DNA from: Leptospira_A sp046736045
Lineage (GTDB): Bacteria; Spirochaetota; Leptospiria; Leptospirales; Leptospiraceae
Assembly: GCF_046736045.1 (NCBI RefSeq)
Contig: NZ_CP177134.1
Span: 1,426,001 to 1,490,000, forward strand
Reading direction: 5' to 3'
Length of the DNA stretch: 64,000 bases
Shown: positions 1 to 8,516 of the stretch, piece after piece
Layout of the letters: the number at the start of each line of letters is the position of its first letter
Numbering within the stretch: the stretch's first letter is position 1
Notes under the pieces: model-generated
What the model was told of the DNA's origin: nothing
Databases searched by the model: none
Seen by the model: the letters and a program-made list of their open reading frames with translations, nothing else
Position numbers and translations under genes: made by a program

Positions 1-408
1 CAATCGTGAAGCCTCGATTTCTTTTTTATCAAAATCAATATCTATTTTGGAAGGTTGTTTGGTGGAGCCGTAAGGAAAATCGGATGCACCCCGATTGAGA
101 AGATGAACCGCATCGTAAATTTCATACTGTCCTTCTTTTAAATTTTGAAAGTAATAATAATGTCCGGTGTTTTCCGAATATTCATAAGTAGAATCCCCTT
201 TTCGGAGAGTCACTTTTTGAAAACGGGGATCTATCAATTCGTCTAACAAAAGTTCATCTTTTTGCAATGTCAATTGAACTATGATGAGGGAACTTTGCGC
301 ATTCCTCGGCCCGAAAGTCGAACATTCGGGAAATAACATAAAAAGCACAAAAAGAATAAGTCCTTTTTTAATTATAAAATCGATTCCTTTTTGTATCTTG
401 ATTATCAT
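1..408 (-). CDS. Putative lipoprotein, C-terminal part beyond window edge
   Basis: The reverse strand is open from an ATG at 408 down to base 1, so the protein (136 codons visible) is cut by the window edge. The first 20 residues are basic, followed by a hydrophobic stretch (LILFVLFMLF) and then PECST, which fits a spirochaetal lipoprotein signal with a relaxed lipobox. An in-frame ATG at 417 is also possible; the AGG at 418-420 is better placed for 408. The rest of the visible sequence (for example YYYFQNLKEGQYEIYDAV) suggests a small beta-rich envelope protein but I recognise no family. It follows the aldo-keto reductase gene by 28 bases and probably shares its operon. Confidence 0.6.
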   Translation of the reverse strand, partial: MIIKIQKGIDFIIKKGLILFVLFMLFPECSTFGPRNAQSSLIIVQLTLQKDELLLDELIDPRFQKVTLRKGDSTYEYSENTGHYYYFQNLKEGQYEIYDAVHLLNRGASDFPYGSTKQPSKIDIDFDKKEIEASRL

Positions 409-436
409 TTCCCGCATCCTATCATTCTATTCGTAG

Positions 437-1453
437 TTATCCCATAGGATATTGAATTTTTTTCGAAAGAACATTGATTTCATTCAATACATCATCGGAT
501 AAAATCAGATTGGTGGCTTTCAAAGATTCTTCCAATTGTGCAACGGTATTTGCGCCTATGATCGTGGAAGCTACAAAATCATGTTGTTTGCTCCATGCAA
601 CGGCAAGCGCGGTCGCTGAGATTCCAGCTCTTTCCGCAATGACCAAAAGTTCTGCGGTGGAAGCAAGAGTCGCATCATTCAAAAATCGGTTTGCCATTTT
701 TTTTTGGCGCTCTCCTTCTTTCGTATAACGAATGAATCTCGATCCTTCCGGGGGAACTTCTACGTTGTATTTTCCTGTCAGCACTCCGCCGGCTAATGGA
801 GAGTAGGGGAGAAGGGAAACTTCTTCTTTACGACAGACTTGCGCCAATTCATCTTCAAATCTTCTGTTTAAAATACTGAAATTGTTTTGAATGGATTCAT
901 AACGGGTGAGATTGTATTTGTCTGAAGTCCAAAGACTTTTCATAAGTCCGAAGGAAGTTTCGTTGGAACATCCCGCATAACGAATCTTACCTTCTTCTTT
1001 CAATTCCGTTAATGCTTCCAAGGTTTCATCATAAGGCATATCAGGATCAGGCCAATGAGTTTGATAAAGATCAATCGTTTCAATTCCCATTCGAGTGAGG
1101 GAACCTTCAATGGCACGTCGAATGTGATATTTGTCTAAGGATGTTTTTCCTTCTCTGATGGGAGGACTAAACCAACCATGTCCGGGACCTGCAACTTTGG
1201 TGGCGATGAGGACTCCGTCTCTCGGTTTTGTCTTCAGCCATTTGCCGAATATTTCTTCCGTGCGGTGAACCCAGGATTTTTGAGGAGGAACAGGATATAT
1301 TTCCGCAGTATCATAAAAATCAATCCCGGCATCATAAGCTCTATCTAAAATACGAAATGCTTCCGGTTCGTCGCATGAGGAACCGAATGTCATAGTTCCC
1401 ATACAAATTTCGGAAACAACCAAACCTGTTCTACCTAAACGTCTTTTTTTCAT
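437..1453 (-). CDS. Aldo/keto reductase (Tas-like)
   Basis: This 338-residue protein is a full-length NAD(P)H-dependent aldo-keto reductase with a TIM barrel. It begins with the family signature RRLGRTGLVVSEICMGTMTF. The catalytic Asp48 and Tyr53 (DTAEIY), Lys86 (ATK) and a His in QTHWPD are all visible, and the C-terminal SIIGAN-like cofactor loop is present as STIIGAN. Long Tas-type enzymes of this kind reduce small aldehydes or ketones; the substrate cannot be read from sequence. It lies in a leftward run: rppH, acylphosphatase (9-base gap), this gene, then a lipoprotein gene. The function class is secure, the physiological role is not. Confidence 0.93.
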   Translation of the reverse strand: MKKRRLGRTGLVVSEICMGTMTFGSSCDEPEAFRILDRAYDAGIDFYDTAEIYPVPPQKSWVHRTEEIFGKWLKTKPRDGVLIATKVAGPGHGWFSPPIREGKTSLDKYHIRRAIEGSLTRMGIETIDLYQTHWPDPDMPYDETLEALTELKEEGKIRYAGCSNETSFGLMKSLWTSDKYNLTRYESIQNNFSILNRRFEDELAQVCRKEEVSLLPYSPLAGGVLTGKYNVEVPPEGSRFIRYTKEGERQKKMANRFLNDATLASTAELLVIAERAGISATALAVAWSKQHDFVASTIIGANTVAQLEESLKATNLILSDDVLNEINVLSKKIQYPMG

Positions 1454-1462
1454 GAAGTATGA

Positions 1463-1750
1463 TTACCTTTTGATGGAAAATGTTCTGAATTGATTTTTAG
1501 CATCCGCCCAATCGATCACGTGATCCGTAACCTTCGCTTTCGTTGGGCCTCTTTGCATCGCACGGTAAAGATCTTCTATAAAAAGTTTGTCACCTTCAAC
1601 AACTGCTTCTACTTCTCCATTCGGAAGATTTTGAGTATAACCTTTGAGTCGCATTTCTTGCGCTTTTTGCATAATATAATAACGAAATCCTACACCTTGC
1701 ACCGTTCCCCTAACAACGATTCGTGCTCTTTTTTCTTCTGATTTTCCCAA
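1463..1750 (-). CDS. acyP: Acylphosphatase
   Basis: A 95-residue cytoplasmic enzyme that hydrolyses the carboxyl-phosphate bond of acylphosphates. The family motif GTVQGVGFRYY contains the phosphate-binding Arg23, and the second motif has the catalytic Asn41 in QNLPNGEVE. Length is normal for the family (90-100 residues). It sits 9 bases upstream of the aldo-keto reductase and 35 bases downstream of the Nudix gene, all leftward, so the three are probably co-transcribed. No sign of truncation. Catalytic class is clear; acylphosphatases in general have no firmly assigned cellular substrate. Confidence 0.95.
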   Translation of the reverse strand: MGKSEEKRARIVVRGTVQGVGFRYYIMQKAQEMRLKGYTQNLPNGEVEAVVEGDKLFIEDLYRAMQRGPTKAKVTDHVIDWADAKNQFRTFSIKR

Positions 1751-1785
1751 ACGGTTTTGCTCCTAGCTTTGATATCTAAATTATG

Positions 1786-2271
1786 TTATTTTTTTAAGTC
1801 TGCAATGTAATTTTGAACAAGTGTAAAGAAAAAAGGGACAAACTTTTCATAGGCTGGTTTTTTGAAATCAACGACTACCTTTGCAGTTTCCAATAAATCC
1901 ATATATTTTATGGAGAGAAATTCCCTTTCAAAATGGTCTAATGTACAGTCTTCGACAGGATGATCCCAATAGAATAGAATCCATTTTTGAGTTTGCCCTC
2001 TGAATTTTTGCAGTTCCGAATGGAGATTTAAATTGTTGGGAAAATCGTAATCGAGCCAATCTTTGTACTCCCCTACATAGGTAGCTTCCCGTACGCCGAT
2101 TTCTTCATAGAGTTCCCGTTTGGCGGCAGCCAAGTATTCTTCACCTGAATCAATCCCGCCTTGGGGAAATTGCCAGGACCCTGGAAACTCTACCCTCTCC
2201 CCGACGATCACTTGGCCTTTGGAATTAAAAACAACTAAACCTACGTTTTTTCGATAAGGTTTGTCCGTCAT
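1786..2271 (-). CDS. rppH: RNA pyrophosphohydrolase-like Nudix hydrolase
   Basis: This 161-residue Nudix protein carries the complete Nudix box at about residues 38-60 (GGIDSGEE...RELYEEIGV). The N-terminal YRKNVGLVVFN and WQFPQGGI are characteristic of the RppH/NudH/IalA branch, which removes pyrophosphate from the 5' end of triphosphorylated mRNA or hydrolyses diadenosine polyphosphates. Length matches the family. It is the first gene of the leftward run with acyP and the aldo-keto reductase, and its start is 103 bases from the divergent sixA, so both promoters should lie in 2272-2374. Assignment to RppH and not another dinucleoside-polyphosphate hydrolase is from sequence resemblance only. 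Confidence 0.85.
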   Translation of the reverse strand: MTDKPYRKNVGLVVFNSKGQVIVGERVEFPGSWQFPQGGIDSGEEYLAAAKRELYEEIGVREATYVGEYKDWLDYDFPNNLNLHSELQKFRGQTQKWILFYWDHPVEDCTLDHFEREFLSIKYMDLLETAKVVVDFKKPAYEKFVPFFFTLVQNYIADLKK

Positions 2272-2374
2272 ATAGATTAGGATTCAGCCCAAAGAGAAAA
2301 TCGCAAGAAATTCATTAATTTTTTGTTTATTACGAAGCGAACACTTTCAATCTTGGGCTTAGGAGATCTTAAGA

Positions 2375-2863
2375 ATGAAGATCATTTTGGTTCGGCATGG
2401 CGAAGCGGAAGATCCTGCTTCAACAAAATCGGATCAGTCTCGCACCTTGACGGAAAAAGGGGTGAGAGACATTCACAAAATCGGTAGGTTTATCAACAAC
2501 TCATCTTTAAACGTGAGTCAAGTCTACTATAGTCCTTACACCCGTACCCGTTTAACAGCGGAAATCCTTTCTGAAGAAATCAATTTCAAAGGGTCTCCCG
2601 TTCAGGCAAATGAACTTGCCGCCGGAGTCGGTTGCTCTCACATTCTTCCCAATCTATTGAAACTTACCAATTCCGATACAGTCTTGTTAGTTGGACATAA
2701 TCCGGATATTACTTACTTTGCAGCACAACTTCTGGGAAATACCTGCCTCACGGACAATCTGGTATTTCAACCCGGTTCAACGGTAGCGATCAACGTAGCT
2801 CGTGAAAAATTCGCGCATGGTCAAATCATTTGGGCAATGTCACCTGACATCTTAGATGATTGA
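2375..2863 (+). CDS. sixA: Phosphohistidine phosphatase SixA family
   Basis: A 162-residue histidine-phosphatase-superfamily protein. The catalytic signature LVRHGEA places the nucleophile at His8, and the second conserved His is in LLVGHNPDI near residue 110. Length equals that of E. coli SixA (about 160 residues), which removes phosphate from histidines such as that of PTS protein NPr or HPt domains. The start ATG at 2375 follows a GGAGAT ribosome site about 7 bases upstream. A tRNA-Pro gene begins 84 bases after the stop on the same strand. SixA-like proteins also act on other phospho-compounds, so the substrate is open. Confidence 0.85.
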   Translation: MKIILVRHGEAEDPASTKSDQSRTLTEKGVRDIHKIGRFINNSSLNVSQVYYSPYTRTRLTAEILSEEINFKGSPVQANELAAGVGCSHILPNLLKLTNSDTVLLVGHNPDITYFAAQLLGNTCLTDNLVFQPGSTVAINVAREKFAHGQIIWAMSPDILDD

Positions 2864-2947
2864 TCTTTGATTGCTTCCTTCAAATTCTTTGTAACATTTC
2901 GTAAAGCTTGACCAGTCCCTTAGTTTTGATTTTTTGACAAAGAAACA

Positions 2948-3019
2948 CGGGGTGTAGCGCAGCGGTAGCGCACTTGTCTGGGGGGCAAGGGGTCGCCAGT
3001 TCAAATCTGGTCACTCCGA
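2948..3019 (+). tRNA. tRNA-Pro(GGG)
   Basis: A complete cloverleaf can be folded by hand. The acceptor stem CGGGGTG (2948-2954) pairs with CACTCCG (3012-3018), followed by discriminator A3019. The anticodon stem CTTGT/GCAAG encloses loop CTGGGGG (2978-2984) with anticodon GGG at 2980-2982. The T arm is GCCAG-TTCAAAT-CTGGT (2995-3011). The 3' CCA is not encoded. C1-G72 is typical of bacterial tRNA-Pro. It may be read through from sixA or have its own promoter in the A/T-rich 2864-2947 stretch. Confidence 0.95.
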
Positions 3020-3040
3020 TTGTTTTATCTTTCTTCTTTT

Positions 3041-3075
3041 AAAAACAAAAAAACCAGCAGACTTTCGCCTGCTGG
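3041..3075 (-). terminator. Intrinsic terminator of the phasin-like gene
   Basis: CCAGCAG (3054-3060) and CTGCTGG (3069-3075) form a perfect 7-bp stem with an 8-base loop. Read leftward the stem is followed by TTTTTTTGTTTTT (complement of 3041-3053), the expected U-tract. It lies 33 bases past the stop of the leftward gene at 3108-3401. On the rightward strand the A-tract precedes the stem, so it is not a tRNA terminator. Confidence 0.85.
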
Positions 3076-3107
3076 AGTCAAATTCAGGATGGTGAGATTA
3101 CTTTAGT

Positions 3108-3401
3108 TTAGGAAGAGGGCTTTTGTTTTCTTGCTTCTCTTTCTTTGTTGAAATAGTTTACGACATTGTCTTTGAACTCGTCGATGCGAACGATTCCCCA
3201 AGCTACGCCCATTTTTACTTTAAGAGCTCCATCGCTTGTATCTTTTTCACCTTGCTCCGACAGCTTTTTAAAGTTGGTTTCGAACTGACTTCTTTTGTCG
3301 TTCAAATCAACCACGAGCTTTTCCCAAACTTCTTTAGAAGTTTTGACAGCTCCGATACTAGCGTTTACGATTCCATGTATTTTGTTTTCCACATTGCTCA
3401 T
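3108..3401 (-). CDS. Phasin-like small helical protein
   Basis: This 97-residue protein is highly charged and predicted almost wholly helical: an N-terminal amphipathic stretch (VENKIHGIVNASIGAVKTSKEV), a central EKLVVDLNDKRSQFE segment and a basic Lys/Arg-rich tail ending RKQKPSS. The pattern resembles the PhaF/PhaI-type phasin domain that coats polyhydroxyalkanoate granules, and similar short proteins are annotated phasin-related in Leptospira. No enzyme motif is present. The mRNA leader GGGAGCAAACTCCT carries a good Shine-Dalgarno that can pair with a CTCC just before the ATG. A clear terminator follows at 3041-3075, so it is a single-gene unit. Function by resemblance only. Confidence 0.6.
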   Translation of the reverse strand: MSNVENKIHGIVNASIGAVKTSKEVWEKLVVDLNDKRSQFETNFKKLSEQGEKDTSDGALKVKMGVAWGIVRIDEFKDNVVNYFNKEREARKQKPSS

Positions 3402-3402
3402 A

Positions 3403-3415
3403 GGAGTTTGCTCCC
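3403..3415 (-). promoter_or_regulatory. Hairpin covering the Shine-Dalgarno of the phasin-like gene
   Basis: Read leftward the leader is GGGAG-CAAA-CTCC-TATG, the ATG being the start at 3401. The Shine-Dalgarno GGGAG lies 9 bases before ATG and can pair with the CTCC that follows it across a four-base loop. The stem is only 4 bp, so the effect, if any, is modest. Confidence 0.35.
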
Positions 3416-3506
3416 TTATCTGATCCCATTATTTTGCACTGCACAAAAGTGGCAAGTGAAATATTAATTTCTAGTGGAAATACCGCATTCTGCTAAACTT
3501 AAGTAC

Positions 3507-4541
3507 ATGTTCCGAATCCAAATCCTTTTTGTAGCGATTTTTATTAGTTTTATGATTTCTTGCAGTGCTCAGGTGCAAAAAAAGCCGATTGAAGGTTGTT
3601 CCCGAATCACAGGGGTCGCCGGTCCCGAAGACATCGAACTGGTAACTGCCAATGGAAAACCTAACATCATCATATCGAGCCATAACAGGCGTACAATGGA
3701 GTCCATCGGCGGGCTCTTTCTTTTGGATCCGAATGCCGGCGTAAAACCGGAAAATGTGACTCTGATAAAGACCAATTACCCTGAAAACTTCAGGCCGCAT
3801 GGAATTAGTTATGCGAAAGTAAAAGGTAAAGATACTTTGGCAGTCATTTCGCATACCTTGAGAGAAGTAAGTCCTCATGTAGTCGAAATTTTCGAACATG
3901 ACGGAAAAAACTGGATTCATAAAAAAACTTTGGAAGATGAAAGTCTTACCAGCCCGAATGATCTATTCCTGACTGAATCGGGAGAAATTTTTGTTTCCAA
4001 TGATCATGGTAGTCCCGGCAAAAAAAGACAACTCTGGGACAATTTGATCCGAAGCGAAAGAGCCGATATCGCCTATTACGATGGAAATAAATTTTACAGT
4101 TTAGACAAACCTGTGTTACTTGGAAATGGAATTTTAATCCGGAAAGAAGCAGGAGTCGAAAAATTATATCGCTCCGTATTCTGGGAACATTCTTTATTCG
4201 TATATGAAATTCAAAGGGACGAAAAAGGATTTCCCAATCTCAAATATTTAAAGAAGATCTTTCTCGGCAGTGGGCCGGATAACATTTTACAAGATGGTAA
4301 AGGGGATTTGTGGGTAGCCGGTCATATTTCTACCTGGCGCTTTTTAAAACACGCATCCAACCGGGAAAATATTTCTCCTTCCCAAATCTTTCGAATCGAT
4401 GGAAAAACAAATGAAGTTTTTGAAGTTTATGCCAATGAAGGGGAAGAAATTTCTGCGAGTAGTACCGGTCTGCCTTTTCAGAACCGACTTTATATCTCTC
4501 AGGTTTTTGAGGATTTTATTTTAAGCTGTCCGAAGCCTTGA
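3507..4541 (+). CDS. Paraoxonase/arylesterase-like lipoprotein
   Basis: From the ATG at 3507 the protein has 344 residues. It opens with a lipoprotein signal (MFRIQILFVAIFISFMIS then Cys19), which is why I prefer this ATG to the in-frame GTG at 3474. The mature part looks like a six-bladed beta-propeller of the PON/arylesterase family: GPEDIELV, HGISY, LTSPNDLFLTESGEIFVSND and GSGPDNILQDGKGDLWVAG correspond to the conserved calcium-binding Asn/Asp loops of paraoxonases. Such enzymes hydrolyse lactones or aryl esters. The last 43 bases overlap the 3' end of convergent ruvC. Substrate unknown; an SMP-30-like lactonase is the main alternative. Confidence 0.75.
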   Translation: MFRIQILFVAIFISFMISCSAQVQKKPIEGCSRITGVAGPEDIELVTANGKPNIIISSHNRRTMESIGGLFLLDPNAGVKPENVTLIKTNYPENFRPHGISYAKVKGKDTLAVISHTLREVSPHVVEIFEHDGKNWIHKKTLEDESLTSPNDLFLTESGEIFVSNDHGSPGKKRQLWDNLIRSERADIAYYDGNKFYSLDKPVLLGNGILIRKEAGVEKLYRSVFWEHSLFVYEIQRDEKGFPNLKYLKKIFLGSGPDNILQDGKGDLWVAGHISTWRFLKHASNRENISPSQIFRIDGKTNEVFEVYANEGEEISASSTGLPFQNRLYISQVFEDFILSCPKP

Positions 4542-5029
4542 AGTAGAGATCTTCCTACAAACGCTACGGCTATGGCGTCCCAAGAATCGTCATGGCCTTT
4601 TAAGTCGTGGAATCCCAAGATCATTTTGATCGCTGCGCGAACTTCCTTTTTATTGGCATTGCCATTGGCAGAGATTCCTTTTTTTACCTGGGTCGCAGTC
4701 GGTTGAACGACAGGGATATTGTTCTCACCTAAGCTGAGTAAAATGACTCCCCTTGATTCGGAAACTCTCATTCCTGTTGTGACATTGGTTACAAAAAAGA
4801 GTTCTTCTACCGATCCGAACTCCGGTTTGAATTCATTCAGGATTTGATCCAGTTCCGTTTTGATCTGAATGAGGTTGTCCGGGGAAGGTGTTTTGGGTGT
4901 CACCTCAATGGTTCCGTAGGTCAAAAGGTTTGGTTTGGAACGGTTGGAGTCCGGAAAATCCAAAACAGCATAACCCACACGATGAGAGCCTGGGTCGATT
5001 CCGATGATTCTTAATCCGTTTGCTTCCAC
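4499..5029 (-). CDS. ruvC: Crossover junction endodeoxyribonuclease RuvC
   Basis: This 176-residue nuclease cuts Holliday junctions with RuvAB in homologous recombination. The RNase H-like fold is marked by GIDPGSHRVGYAVLDF (Asp12), the Glu75 of SVEELFF, and the C-terminal GHDDSWDAIAVA acidic pair, giving the four metal-binding carboxylates. Length is standard. Its last 43 bases overlap the 3' end of the convergent paraoxonase-like gene. No ruvA or ruvB lies in the window. It is divergent from the acyl-CoA dehydrogenase gene, with 118 bases between the starts. Confidence 0.95.
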   Translation of the reverse strand: MEANGLRIIGIDPGSHRVGYAVLDFPDSNRSKPNLLTYGTIEVTPKTPSPDNLIQIKTELDQILNEFKPEFGSVEELFFVTNVTTGMRVSESRGVILLSLGENNIPVVQPTATQVKKGISANGNANKKEVRAAIKMILGFHDLKGHDDSWDAIAVAFVGRSLLQGFGQLKIKSSKT

Positions 5030-5147
5030 CAGATCCAGTTATGTCACTCTAGCCCATCCGTCAACCTGCATTGTCAAAAAATGCAAATGACAAGGTACTT
5101 TCCCTCAATATATTGGAATAAAACCATCCCGCAGGTATGAAACTAGC

Positions 5148-6824
<1,677 letters not shown>

Positions 6825-6846
6825 TCCAAAACCGGCTTTTCAAAGA

Positions 6847-6882
6847 AAACCTCGCAAAGTTTAATCTTTGTGAGGTTTTTTT
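6847..6882 (+). terminator. Intrinsic terminator after the acyl-CoA dehydrogenase gene
   Basis: AAACCTCGCAAAG (6847-6859) pairs with CTTTGTGAGGTTT (6866-6878), one mismatched/G-U position, loop TTTAAT, followed by a run of T to 6882. It begins 22 bases after the stop codon at 6824. The stem-plus-T-run is a textbook rightward terminator. Confidence 0.9.
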
Positions 6883-7000
6883 ATGTCTTCAGGCGAATGA
6901 AGGTATGTTTGGTTTTTGGTTTGCGTATTTTTAAGAAAGCCGCTAAGTTTTCTGTGATGAGGGCATTGGATATTTTTTTCTGATTTAGGACTTCTATCGA

Positions 7001-7684
7001 ATGAGTTTTTTAAAATACAATCGGATTCCCGAACCCGAGCTTATGGAAGATGAGGAACAAGTTCTGGCTTATTCTGAAGCTGATTTTGTTTCTCCTCATT
7101 CCATGATCATTCAAACATTGAAGGATAAGTTAAACCCAAGGTTTGCTCCCGGGAGGATTTTGGATTTAGGTGCCGGATCGGGAGATATGACATTTCGATT
7201 GCATGAAACATTCCCAACTAGCAAGATTTATGCGGTTGACGGATCTGAAGAAATGTTAAAGACCAATCGGAACTTTTTTTTTAAAAAACAAATAAATGCA
7301 AAAATAGTTTGGGAACATTCCAGAATTCAGGATTGGATTCCGGAATTCGGATTTGATCTTATTTTTTCCAACTCATTGCTCCATCACCTAACTGATCCAT
7401 ACGATTTCTGGAGTGCCGTTCAAAGGTCCACAAATGAAGATAGTTTTATTTTTATTGCAGATCTGCTTCGTCCCGACTCGTTTGAAGAAGCCAAGAGATT
7501 GACGGAAAAATATGCAAAAGATGAAAAAACGATTCTAAAGGAAGATTTTTATAATAGTTTGTGTGCCGCTTATACCTTGGAAGAATTGCAAACAATGTTG
7601 TCCAAGTTGAGATTGAACGTGAAGCTGAATCTGGAAGTGACAAGCGACCGCCATTGGATTTGTTACTCCAGGCTAGCACTTTAA
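7001..7684 (+). CDS. Class I SAM-dependent methyltransferase
   Basis: A 227-residue protein with a Rossmann-like methyltransferase fold. Motif I is ILDLGAGSGDMTFRL (about residues 52-66), the acidic end of strand two is IYAVDGSEEML, and motif IV reads FDLIFSNSLLHHLTDP. The C-terminal half carries IFIADLLRPDSFEEA, similar to small-molecule methyltransferases of the UbiE/Coq5-like group. The acceptor cannot be told. The gene is alone on its strand, bounded by a terminator upstream and by an intergenic repeat copy downstream, then the convergent HAD gene. Confidence 0.85.
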   Translation: MSFLKYNRIPEPELMEDEEQVLAYSEADFVSPHSMIIQTLKDKLNPRFAPGRILDLGAGSGDMTFRLHETFPTSKIYAVDGSEEMLKTNRNFFFKKQINAKIVWEHSRIQDWIPEFGFDLIFSNSLLHHLTDPYDFWSAVQRSTNEDSFIFIADLLRPDSFEEAKRLTEKYAKDEKTILKEDFYNSLCAAYTLEELQTMLSKLRLNVKLNLEVTSDRHWICYSRLAL

Positions 7685-7695
7685 CCATTCGATTC

Positions 7696-7825
7696 GGGCA
7701 AAAAGGCGAACTTATTTTAATAAAATTTCGGGGAACAACGGGATCGCTTTACAAAGAAGAGGTGATATGGTAAGAGGAACACATTGGGCGGCGGGTGTAG
7801 TTCCCCACCCAAATAGGGCGGGGTT
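7696..7825 (-). repeat. Intergenic repeat, copy C (inverted, diverged)
   Basis: Read leftward this copy starts with a GC-rich hairpin (CCCCGCCC-TATTT-GGGTGGGG; top strand about 7803-7823) and ends with AAATAAGTTCGCCTTTTTGC-C at 7717-7697, which is identical over 21 bases to the end of copy B (33904-33924). The middle has drifted. It fills the gap between the convergent methyltransferase and HAD genes. Copies A and B are at 23584-23750 and 33765-33929. Confidence 0.7.
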
Positions 7826-7853
7826 TCAATAAACCGCTTAATATTTGTTAACT

Positions 7854-8516
7854 TTAATTCGTTGCTCCGCGAAGCATTTTGTCCAGCTCATCAAAAGATT
7901 GCACATAGGAAATTTTTTCCTTATCGAAAACTTTTTTTTCTCTTTGTCCATGAGCCATTCCTAAAAATTGCAATCCGCTACCTGTGGAAGAATGGTAATC
8001 GCTTATCGAATCACCTACATACAGAATTTCTTCCGATGAAATGGACAACTTCGCAAGTTCGGACAACATCGGTTCAAAAACTTTCGGATCAGGTTTATGG
8101 ATTGTTGTGTCCTCTGCCGTTTGGACACTGACAAATAATTTCAGATCGAATAACATAAGTTCTAGTTCTTTAAAAACTCTTTTCCTACTGGAAGAACTTA
8201 AGATTCCGAGTTTGTAATGTTCTTGAAATTGATGGATATATTTTTTTGCATTAAAGTAGGGAATATTTTCATCACGATCGCAATAACAGTTGTAAGTATC
8301 CCAAAGAAAATCCAGATCATTGGAATATTTTCCGAAAATTTGCAAAAGAAATGCATCTCCCGGAATTCCCCAAGCCAAATCAATTTCTTCGTTAGTCAAT
8401 TGATACTGAAAAACTTCGTTTGCAATTGACTGCAAGGTCTTATATCTTACCTGCCTTGTTTGGGCGATTGTATCATCATAATCGAATACGATTGCTTTTA
8501 TTAGACTCAAATTCAT
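7854..8516 (-). CDS. HAD-superfamily hydrolase
   Basis: This 220-residue protein has the four HAD motifs: FDYDDT with nucleophile Asp12 and acid Asp14, LGILSSSSRKRV (motif II Ser), KPDPKVF (motif III Lys) and VGDSISDY (motif IV Asp pair). The small all-helical cap between motifs I and II places it with phosphoglycolate-phosphatase or beta-phosphoglucomutase-like members. The substrate is not evident. Its start codon touches the stop of the upstream Tim44-like gene (8516), so translation is probably coupled. It ends 29 bases from repeat copy C. Confidence 0.85.
   Translation of the reverse strand: MNLSLIKAIVFDYDDTIAQTRQVRYKTLQSIANEVFQYQLTNEEIDLAWGIPGDAFLLQIFGKYSNDLDFLWDTYNCYCDRDENIPYFNAKKYIHQFQEHYKLGILSSSSRKRVFKELELMLFDLKLFVSVQTAEDTTIHKPDPKVFEPMLSELAKLSISSEEILYVGDSISDYHSSTGSGLQFLGMAHGQREKKVFDKEKISYVQSFDELDKMLRGATN

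Noticed and set aside
3041..3075. Hairpin as terminator of the tRNA-Pro gene
   Set aside because: The A/T run lies on the leftward-downstream side; read rightward the stem is not followed by T residues.
4499..4541. Possible frameshift where the paraoxonase-like gene runs into ruvC
   Set aside because: Both proteins have complete motifs and normal lengths; a 43-base convergent overlap of 3' ends is the simpler reading.
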